The notes below the pieces were generated by a model, which ran no database searches, was not told the DNA's origin, and worked only from the letters and a program-made list of their open reading frames with translations. A DNA stretch of 64,000 nt, taken from Phanerochaete sordida (Eukaryota > Basidiomycota > Agaricomycetes > Polyporales > Phanerochaetaceae). Position numbers and translations under genes: made by a program. The stretch is taken from positions 124,001 through 188,000 of the forward strand of contig BPQB01000009.1 in NCBI GenBank assembly GCA_019973155.2, given 5' to 3'. Below, in pieces: positions 44,818-53,860 of this stretch. How positions within the stretch are numbered: the stretch's first letter is position 1; the number at the start of each line of letters is the position of its first letter.

Positions 44818-45172
44818 ACCTTCTTCCTTCATTTATCGGCCTACATACAGTCTTCGGTAGCGGGTTCTACATCATCGAAATTTTAGACGGCGTGACTGGA
44901 ACACACTAGACACCCGCAAAGTCACGCTCCCTTCTTGTTTCCACCGTTCTGGGAGGTGTGAACCTTGCCGCGTGTTGGCCTCGTGGGTCTCAGCCGTCGG
45001 CCAGATGCCGCGCGTCCAAGCTTGACCAGATACCTCCGCCACTACGCCTTGCAGGCCACCCCGAGTCTGAGGGATCGCAGTCCAGGCAACAGTGCGCACA
45101 AGTGGAGGGCCCATGGTGTGTATGATTCAGCCAGCTCGCAACCCGCATGGTGTTGATCTATATATTCTTTAG
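44818..45172. other. Spacer between the tandem paralogues
   Basis: About 355 bp. A frame at 44965-45156 begins with TTG, has no ATG, and could supply an upstream coding exon for the second copy. Nothing else seen. Confidence 0.3.
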
Positions 45173-46104
45173 GTCCCGTACGAGTCACAATCTGATGCTC
45201 TCAGGTCCCTGCGGACGCCTGAATCCCACCTGAGTGCTCTATGCCTCGTTGGGACGACATTCCTCAGCAAGTGCCCGAAGCGGCTGGGTGTATGCTGGAC
45301 GGTGCTGCTCGGCGCGTGGACATACGCTCGCTACTCCCGCGACGCCAAGGAACGGTCGCTCGAGCGCATCGTCGGCCAAGCGCGCGATCCGTCGACTCCT
45401 GAATCTCCAGACAAAGCTTTTTGGAGACGAGTCGGATCGGTCACGCTCGATTCAAACTCTGATTTCGCCCGACGGTGGCGGAATATCACGCGAGAAGCAT
45501 TTGCGGAGGCAGAGCAAGTGGACCGCAAGCGTCTGCACCAGGACTATGAGATACTCAAGGGCATGATAAAGGGGGCGTATCAAGCATCCGTGACACAGGC
45601 CCGTAAGACACCCTTCCCAGCACGGTGACAACGCAAGCTAATGGATAATTTTACCCTTAAGAGTGGCCGATCTCTGCGTTGTATCAGACTGCGCCATTCT
45701 CCGACGAATCGCTCGCACTATGGTTGCTGTTTTGTTGGCGCCAACCAAGCCGATGCGAAATAACCGGTAATGTGCTTTCGGAGGCAGCATATCTGGCGAT
45801 GGTGGAGAATTGGGACAAACTCAAGGTGAGAGCATCGCTGCCAAATTAAGCCCATGGCTTACAAATATATAACAAGGCTGCGGACGGCATCGCGAACGGT
45901 CTTGTTCTCCTTTCGGGTACTGTGGGTTTGTTTGCTCGGCGCAAGCTTCTCTTGCGCCTGTCCTTTTCTGTCGGCGTTCGCGCCTTCGCGGCTTCCTTTT
46001 GTTATCCTATGGCTCTGATATCACTCATGGAGGTGCCTTCCCAGCTTCGTCGTCGCGACATGCTGGAGAAGCTCGTAGCGCAAACTATACCTGAACGTCG
46101 ATGA
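45173..46104 (+). CDS. Unrecognised membrane protein, tandem paralogue 2 (5' end not found)
   Basis: Paralogue of the gene at 43805-44817. Confident exons: 45173-45602, 45662-45825, 45877-46104, at least 274 residues in a continuous frame. Matching blocks: WTVLLGAWTYARYSRD, ESPDKAFWRRVGSVTLD, FARRWRNITREAFAEAE, SEAAYLAMVENWDKL, IANGLVLLSGTVGLFARRK, LLRLSFSVGVRAFAASFCYP and SQLRRRDMLEKLVAQTIPE. The intron at 45603-45661 is phase 1, like the one at 44270-44325 in the first copy, and the next intron is phase 0 in both. No ATG is seen in frame before 45173; an upstream exon ending near 45112 in the same phase lacks an ATG too, so the start is missing or in a small exon I did not find. It could be a 5'-truncated copy. 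Confidence 0.65.
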
Positions 46105-49100
46105 CTGCCGCTGTTGTATGTCGATGAGTGACTCGGAATCGTAGATCGAGAACACCCCTACTCCGAATGATTTGTACTATAAACATAAGTCTAGAAAATA
46201 TACTCGTGTTGGCCGTCAGCCAAGCGATAGTACGCGTACGGAAGCCATCCGCGGAGAGTCCAACTCGCAATAATAGCGATGTTTCAAACCCACTAGGAAC
46301 CGGAATATACTCGACTGTTGACTGTGCATATGCTCCGTCATTTGACAAACGAACCTCGCGACGCTGACCGTATTCAATGGCCATGCTGATATTGGGATTC
46401 TATGACGGCGTCTCCTATGTACCGCGGATGGTCCCTCTGCTACGGCTTTGCCTGATATTTGCGTTGCACGAGTCTATGTTACTGACGCGATGATTACATG
46501 TCTATACCTGATAGCTCTGCCGATGTAAAACATAGCCTTTTGTATCCACTTCCGCTGCCCCCTGCGGTCGGGAGCAATCCATAATCTCCTATGTAGAACG
46601 GCATCGCGCTGATGCCGGGGACGTCGGGGTTGCCGTCTATATCCACCTCTGCATTCTCCCCCTCGAAGCGTTCCCGTCACGACACATACTACCCGCACAG
46701 ACATCACGGCCGTGGCGATGTTTAATATTGCGTCGCCGTTGTCGCTCCTCGCGGCAGCGACCGCGTTCGCAGCGTTGGCCTTTCGCGTCCGCTTCCAGGA
46801 CACGCCGTCGAGCGGAGCGCTGCCCACACGGACGCCTCGCTGCCATGCCTGAGCAGTGTCGGGTCGGATCGTCAACGGAAGTGGCGGCGGCGGCATTGGC
46901 AGCGTCATCGCCTTCCACCCAGCTGTAGATAGGACGCCGCCGAGCGCACAGACGCTGTCGTTGCGCTTGAGGTTGCGTCTGCGGTAGCAGCGTCAATATC
47001 TCGCGCTGTAACCTCTGAGCTAACCTGCGAGCAAGACGCCGTCTGTGCGAGTGCGCCGCCCACTGTGAGCGCTGCCGTGCGAGCGCGGCGATTGTCGACC
47101 GGAGTAATGTCGCAGCCTTGCGCCCAGCTCCGCATCCCGGTCCGCGAAAACGAATCGTCCAGCGCAAGCGTCTTCGCGCAGAGCCTTCTGGTATCGCGAA
47201 GCGGAGGGCTCAGGGCTTGGAAAGCATCCGCGGTCGATAGTGCGCATGGTGTCGGCGTTCGCGGTGGTGCAGACGCTTCATCTATCAAGGGCGAGGGCGA
47301 GTGCAAGTCGTCAAAGCGACGCCATGGCGGATGCAATGCAGCGCGAAGGGACCTTTAGCGATGGCATCGCGTCCGCGTCCGCGTCAGGTTCAACGTTGCA
47401 CATATCCTTGTAGGGCAAGACGTAATGTATCCGCGCCTTCGCCACCGCGTGCCCGCGTCTGAACGCAGTCGTCAAAGAAAGAACAACGGAGCACAGCAGC
47501 AGGCTGCTCACCCAGGGTCCAAGGAGCCAGCACGGCGTGCGTTACGTCTTCGCGCCCCTCGTGCATGATGCATTTGACGCAAAGTGTGCAGACGACGCAT
47601 CGCTTGCAGGGTCTGGCAACCAGGGCTGTTTCACGACGCAAGACGTCCCGTATTCCGCAGCTTGCAGCAGTGCCCGGCGTGCAGACATGGCTCAGCCCAA
47701 GCGGCTTTGACGTAGTTTGTACGAACTTCTTGGGACCCTGCGACGTGCCTGAAAGCTTGTGGGCTTCTGTGGACCGTGATGAGACAGTCTGTAGAGAAAG
47801 ATTCGGATCTCACATTACTCACGGTGCCTGGCCTCAGCTGAGCGCGCCTGGGACATGTCAGACCGTCAGTGACGACAGCGTGGCTTCAAATTCGCGAAAT
47901 TGGATCTTGATACATTGCAGGGGCGCGTCACATCGTCAAGGTAACCCCCCGCCCCTCCGACGCATGTCCACGATACGCCGAGGGGCATTACGGTAGTTTA
48001 GGACGTGCAACAAGCGAAAAGACATGTCGCGTTAGACTGGGGCGGTAGTTTGGTCTTCGGGGATAGCAGCCCCGGGCCACAGCCGAGGCTCGCTCGCTTG
48101 CAGGGTCTTATCCTCAGGACCTAATTGGACGACTGAATCCGACTGAGCCCGAGTTTGAGCTATTTCGACGAATCTTTGGCCGGTCAGAGTGCTCGACGTC
48201 GAGGGGCGCGCGTTTCTGTACGTTTTGAGCAAAGCGAGAGGCTGGCCGGGGTCGAAAACGGGACTCGGAGTCAGCGGCGCTGACGTGCCGGGCGCTGCGA
48301 GCTTCGTGGCGGCCACGTGCAATAAGCGCCTACTGTACTGGAAATTGTTCTTCCGTTTGCTCGCGAACTCACTTTCCCTCCAGCCCTGCCAGAAGCAGCC
48401 ATCGGATAACGACTCCCTACGATATCCAGACCATCGTTGAAGGAATACTGTCTCCAGATCTCCTCTTGTGCTTATGTAGAATGGTCGACGAAAGACCGCT
48501 GCGCTGGTAGCGGAACCGCGGTTCGAAGTTAATCTCCCTGTCCCAGACGGTCGCCGTCCTTCCACCGCCTGCGCATTTCGCGGCAGTTGATATGTAAGAA
48601 ATTCCGCAGCTCTTTGCTCCCAAACACTGATGGACAGCAGGACCGCATGCACATGGAGAGTGCACTCACGCTAAGCCGCTCCGAGCAAGTTCTCGATCCC
48701 ATTCTGCAACGTGCAGATGCATCACGCAGCTTCGGGATGCCATCTGGGGCTCCACCCGCTCTCATACGTAAGGCCTGCAGAAGTAAACTCAACTATCCTG
48801 CACGGCTTTGCTCTCCCGTTTTGTCGCGCCTTGTAGCGGGCCATCCAGATGAAACGATGCGAGCACTCCCAGCACCATCGCAATCTGACAACTCAACAAC
48901 ACGTGGTGACCGGTCTCCGCCTACACGTTGCGGCGAATCTGTCACAGCATTAGCAGATCTTGCGCAGATGTCGCCGTGTCTTCCCCTTCGTTGCCAATCG
49001 CTTTCCCATGCACGCGCGCTTCGATCATAGCAATCTCCTCTGCAGACGTTGAGCGCTGCTGAAGCATGAGAGAAGCTCGTGTCCATCGCATCGCATGTCG

Positions 49101-49624
49101 CACGCGCTCCTAGGAAGTGCACCTACTCTCATCTTATTGGAATGCGGCGCAACAGATGCCAGTGCCGCACGATAGTGTACGTGGCGACCGTTTCCTGCCA
49201 GTGCAAATCCTGTCGCGCTGACGTGCATGCTCCCATGTCAGGAAATTTAGCCGAGTTCCAGGTGCGGATGTGCCCATCAATTGGCCCAGGGTAACGGCGA
49301 CGCCTACCAGGCGTCTTCACCGTATCCTGGGACTCCCCGTGAGGGGGGCGATTGGTCACCCGACGGTGCAGCGCGCTACGCCGGGAGATAGGGGATCATC
49401 TACACCTCATGTTGGGTAAAGCTCCTTTACGCGTGATGTTCGCTATCACTGAACCCCGACAGGCTATGCTATAGGCGCCACGTCACGGCGAGAACTCGAC
49501 TTCTCGGATAGGGAGGTCGAAGTCCTCGAAGCCTGATGTCCGAGCTGACATCGGGAACTTCGTATATAACATTGTGTACATCTCAACTCACCATCCTCCA
49601 GGCAACCGCCTGCCGTCGCCGCCA
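46105..49624. other. Gene-poor stretch of 3.5 kb
   Basis: The longest stretch without a gene I can support. Minus-strand frames at 46474-46908, 46905-47336 and 48032-48652 (206 codons) and a plus frame at 47565-47996 are open but show no motif, no consistent splice partners and no hydrophobic pattern beyond a possible signal-like run (SLLLCSVVLSLTTAF) at 47450-47510 minus. The frame at 48032-48652 (minus) has the most protein-like composition and could be the 3' part of a small lineage-specific gene. A decayed transposon is possible but no transposase or terminal repeat is visible. Confidence 0.3.
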
Positions 49625-50485
49625 ATGTCAACAGTCTCTCTTCCTTCTATCCGAGAGGTTTTCCCAGGTTAGCCATAGTCCATCCCCTGTAGCTGTCAGA
49701 AGCCGACTTCTCTGCTAGATTTCTTCGATGGCGTTGGAGCTCCTACAGACGGCAGAAGCATTTCCACCGACAGCTCCAAGAATAGTGTGCGTCCATACAC
49801 TCCTTTCAGTCCATATCTCATCCCCCTATGGACAGTACGACGACGAGAGTCCGTGCATCCCAGCGCCACCTCCTTCAGCTGCTCCTAGGATCCCGCTAGA
49901 TCTTTCAACCCGACGTACACCTAATATGGTGCGTGGATGCAACGAGGCCCATCTTCCGGGCCGTGCACAGCGATTCTCATCTAACCTAAGTCTTTTCCAT
50001 CATCACAGCCCAGCGCACATCCGCCGCCATACCCGCAGCTCAGCCTGCGTTATGGCTCTTATGCTGAGCTGCCACCGCTGCAGCACGCGCCCGCAGATCC
50101 TGAGTGCCCGGCGAAGAAACGCTACGTCTGCGACGTCTGCGAGAAGCGGTTTGAGCGGTGCGCCGGCCGTGCTCCGCGCGCGACGACGATCTCACACCGC
50201 GCCCAGCCCGAGCTCTCTCACGACGCACATGAACTCTCACACCGGGAACCGCCGTAAGCACCGCGCGTCCTGCCGCCCGTCCCACGTCGCTCACGCCCGC
50301 GCACACGCGTGTCTGCGTCCCCAGCACACGTCTGCCCGCACCCCGCGTGCCCGAAGGCGTTCACGACGCGCTCGAACATGCTCCGCCACTCGCGCTCGCA
50401 CGACGGGCCCGGCGAGCTCGTGCTCTGGGACGGCTCGCCGGCGTACCCCGACGCGCACCCGCCGCACTATCCGTGCCCGCGCTGA
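49625..50485 (+). CDS. C2H2 zinc-finger transcription factor
   Basis: Predicted DNA-binding regulator of 189 residues. Exons: 49625-49667, 49719-49848, 49889-49928, 50009-50157, 50207-50253, 50325-50485; all phases close. The N-terminal MSTVSLPSIREVFP resembles the start of many basidiomycete C2H2 regulators. A Pro/Tyr-rich region follows, then two tandem fingers: YVCDVCEKRFERPSSLTTHM...H (finger 1, interrupted by an intron within the helix) and HVCPHPACPKAFTTRSNML..H...H (finger 2, with a CxxxxC spacing). The linker SHTGNRPHVC is close to the classic TGEKP linker. The short C-terminus is Pro/Asp/Tyr-rich. The 40-nt third intron and its GTCCGT donor are the weakest junction. Targets unknown. 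Confidence 0.85.
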
Positions 50486-50923
50486 GCGGCGTCCTCGCGA
50501 GCCCCGGGCGCGGGCTACACTCGTGCAGCCTGGCGCTGCCGCACACTACGGAGCTCAGGGCCCGCGCGCGCTGGGCGCCGCGCGGGCGGAGGAAGCACCA
50601 CCCTATGTATCTAACGCTGTACTTTCGCCAGACAATTGGACTCGCTGACGCGCGACTGTGTGCCCGAGGCCCTGTGATTGCGATGGCCGAGGATGCGGCG
50701 CCTCGCCTGGCGCGGGCGCAAAGGTATAGCATGCCGACCGCAGACCTGTGCCGACGCGCCCGCGTGCCGGTGCCTGACGATCTGCGGATCACTGGCCTGG
50801 TGAATTGGCCCCGTGCCTTGAGCGGCCTTGCACGCGTTGAATATATGTCCGCCGGCGATAGATTCGGAACGTGTGTTGGGCAATCGCTCACTTCTTGACT
50901 TCCACCAGGGCGCAGCGCCGGCG
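50486..50923. other. Intergenic
   Basis: About 440 bp between the zinc-finger stop and the next start. Long GC-rich frames on both strands (50347-50898 plus, 50361-50891 minus) overlap the zinc-finger 3' exon and show no motif. No gene seen. Confidence 0.4.
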
Positions 50924-52068
50924 ATGCCGCACGACGGACGCCTGAAGGTCGTGTTTGGGCCCGCGCCCGACTCGTATTTTGTCACGTACGGAAAGCGCTA
51001 CGCGTGGAACAACGCGCCCGAGAGTCTCGTGCAGACGTTCCAGGCGAATAGCGAGCTCGACCCGATGAACGTCGCTTGGATCAGGTCAATATCGCGTCCC
51101 CTCTCGATGTAGACAGACGCTGAGTATCATGGATCTACAGCATACACCCATCGAACGAATACTGGGCCGTCAAGACGGTCCTAGGCGACAACCGTACGTG
51201 TTTATATCACATAGCGTTCTCCTACATCTTACACCCTGCGCAGTCTACGTCGCACCCAGAACGCCCGATACGCTCCTCGCCCACCTGCGCCCCACGTCCG
51301 ACGCGCACTCCCTCACGGAGGACAAGGCGCAGGCGCTCTCCTTCACCGCGGACGGGCGCGGCTTCTTCGTGCGGCGCGCGCAGCGCGGGTACGTGCTCGA
51401 GCTCGGCGGCGCGCCGTACGCCCTCGACGTCGCCGAGCTGCGCGCGTCCATTCCCGACTTCGATGCGCGCGTGCGGGACGTGCTGTTCGGGCGTGACGGG
51501 ACGTGGATCTGCGTGTACCGCGACGCGGGCTTCACCGCGAACCTGGACGGGCCGGCGCAGGACCCGGAGCACCCGCTGCACAAGGTATACATGCGTGTCA
51601 TGAGGAGCGGTGTTGGGGGCTGACGGCTGAGTAGGTCTGCAAGGAGCTCACGGAGGAGGCCGAGTGCCGCGTCCTCGAGGGCTCGGTGCTCAGCCCACAC
51701 GACGACCGCCATTTTGTGCTGCGTGTGCAGATCGGAGACAAGATCGTGACGCGGTGGAACCTCCCTGACGCAATGCTCGCCGTCGTCAATGAGCTCGTGG
51801 AGCGCACCAACGACCCCGCCGAGCAGGCTCGTAAGTCACCGGGAGTTTGTGGCGAGGACAAGCTGTTGACCGCCTGCGTACAGTGATTGAGCAGTCCGTG
51901 ATGACGAGTGCCAACAACGCGATGATGGTGGCACAGATTCAAGCAGTGTGTGGGCTTCGTATCCTTAACACATGCAGGATTTTGAAGAGTTATCTAGGAT
52001 ATTCAAGCTCAAGGTATGCGGACGGTGCAAGATATGTTTCGCCCGTATACAACTCGGTACGAGTATAG
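50924..52068 (+). CDS. Unrecognised protein, second tandem pair, copy 1
   Basis: I do not recognise the function; proteins starting with a KVVFGP...SYFVTYG block recur in mushroom genomes. Exons: 50924-51084, 51141-51193, 51244-51584, 51635-51830, then from 51884; about 311 residues if the last exon runs to the TAG at 52066-52068. Beta-strand-like repeats are visible: LKVVFGPAPDSYFVTYGKRY, SNEYWAVKTVLGDN, ALSFTADGRGFFVRRAQRG, VRDVLFGRDGTWICVY and SPHDDRHFVLRVQIGD, ending in a helical AEQALIEQSV...MMVAQIQA. The repeating G-x-(G/D)-x-(Y/W/F)-(F/I)-(V/C) pattern suggests a beta-propeller-like fold (inference). A GT-AG pair at 51946-51977 would change the C-terminus. No signal peptide; probably cytosolic. 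Confidence 0.75.
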
Positions 52069-52646
52069 ATGGGAACGCCGATAAGGTGAAGGTATGCTCT
52101 GGGTGGCTCAGAGGAACTTGCGGCTGGCTTGCTTAACGATTTGTATAGGATATCGAATCTTTCTCTGCAAGTCGCATTTCTTATGTTGACTGTGCTTTCA
52201 CAAGGGTGTGACTTATCGTCTTTCTAGCTGCTTGTTGGTTCATGTGAGGCGTCACCTAATGCAACATCTCCCAACGCACCAATAGCCGCGGTACACTCCA
52301 GATCCCTATCTACCAGTATATATACCGTCCCCGAGATATTCTACTACTGAAGTCGAGATGACTGCTCGAATTCCCTCCTTCCTGAGCTCGCGCAGACTGA
52401 TCTCACCTCCAGTCATACTTGCACTCCAGCGTCCCACTGAGCTCAGACAGGCTGAAGTAGTTGCACGACGCGGGTAGCGCGAGCCTTCGCCCCTTGGTGC
52501 TTGACATTGGCGCGGATTACCAATCAATGCTATGTCATGGCAGTGCGCACGGGGTGCCCTGCCGGCATAAAGACTCTTCTCGTCGCCACGTGCGACATAT
52601 TGAGCCTATCTTCCCCCCAAGTCACTGTGTGCGCCTACAGTCAACC
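52069..52646. other. Spacer between tandem copies
   Basis: 3' flank of copy 1 and promoter of copy 2. Short frames only. If the intron at 51946-51977 is used, coding sequence of copy 1 may extend to about 52100. Confidence 0.35.
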
Positions 52647-53860
52647 ATGGCGCAGGACTTCGGGCTCAAAGTCGTGTTTGGACCCACGCGCGAGTCATAC
52701 TTCGTCGCGTACGGGAGGCGGTGGGTGTCACGCGGCATGCCGGAGAGTCTTGCCAACACTTTCGAGCAGACGAACGTGGACCCGATGACTGTGTCTTGGA
52801 TAACGTCAGGCTCTGTGCTCCTTCTGTCGATCTCTGAAGGCACTGACGGCCTGCCATTTCTAGCATGCACCCAGGGAATGAGCTCTGGGTGATGAGGGTC
52901 AGGCTCACGGAACGCCGTACGCTAGCGACGCATTCCGTCCTCACCCCCACCTCACACCCCACGCAGTCTGGTACTCCCCAGGCACACCAGAGGACTTCGA
53001 GGACGTCATCGTCGGCGCGGACGGCGACCAGGCCACCGACTGTCCTTCACGACGGACGGCACCGGCTACTTCGTGCGGCGCGCGCGCGCAGGCGTGCTGC
53101 TCGAGCTCGGCGAGACCCCTGCGCTCGACCTCGCCGCCGCACGCGCCGCGGTGCCCGACTTCGACGCGCGCCTGCGCACGGTGCTCTTCGGGCGCGACGG
53201 CACACACATCTTCGTGCTCGACACCGGCTTCCTCGCGTACCTGAAGGGCGCCGCGGAGAGCCCGGCGCATCCGCTGCACCAGGTGCGTGCTGTGGCTCCG
53301 CGCGAGGGTGCCCAAGTTGAGCGTGCGGGGAGGCGTGCGCGCGCTTCGGGCGCGTGCGCGGGTGCAGGGTCCTCGACGGCTCGGTGCTCAGTGCGCACGA
53401 CGACCGGCACTTCCTGCTGCGCGTGCAGGTCGGGGACGGCGTGCAGACGGAGGCGAACCTCCCCGACGAAATGCACGCGCGCGCCCAGGAGCTTATGCAG
53501 CTCGCGCAGGACCCTGCGGAGCAAGCGGGTAGGCCGGCGTCGCGTCCTCGGGAGGTTGAGCGCTCTGACTCCGGTGTTCCTGCAGCTATCCAGGAGCTCA
53601 TCGCGAGCGAAACCGACGAGAGGAACTTGCAGCTCATGGCGGCGCAGGCCCAGGCGAACCAGCAGATGATGCTGGCACAGGCCCAGACGGACCAGCGGAT
53701 GATGCTAGCGCAGGCTCAGATAGTGCGTACGCCCCGTGGTCCGCTGCCATTTTACATCTCATGGCTGCGTGTTTCCCAGCACATGCAGAACGTGGGTGTA
53801 CAGATGATGCACGACGCCGGGACAGGCAGCCACACCACGTACCAATGGGTTCGGCGATGA
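52647..53860 (+). pseudogene. Unrecognised protein, second tandem pair, copy 2 (apparent 1-nt frameshift)
   Basis: Paralogue of the gene at 50924-52068. Exons: 52647-52804, 52864-52916, 52967-53282, 53333-53528, 53586-53722, then a final exon ending at the TGA near 53860. Exon 2 (53 nt) and exon 4 (196 nt) have exactly the lengths seen in copy 1. Blocks match in order: LKVVFGPTRESYFVAYGRRW, MHPGNELWVM, LSFTTDGTGYFVRRARAG, LRTVLFGRDGTHIFVLDTG, SAHDDRHFLLRVQVGD. Exon 3 is 316 nt where the flanking phases require a multiple that gives one more base; the break falls between GADGDQAT and LSFTTDG, near 53035-53045. Beyond it the frame is intact, so this is a recent pseudogene or a sequencing error. 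The C-terminus adds a QAQANQQMMLAQAQ repeat absent from copy 1. Confidence 0.7.
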
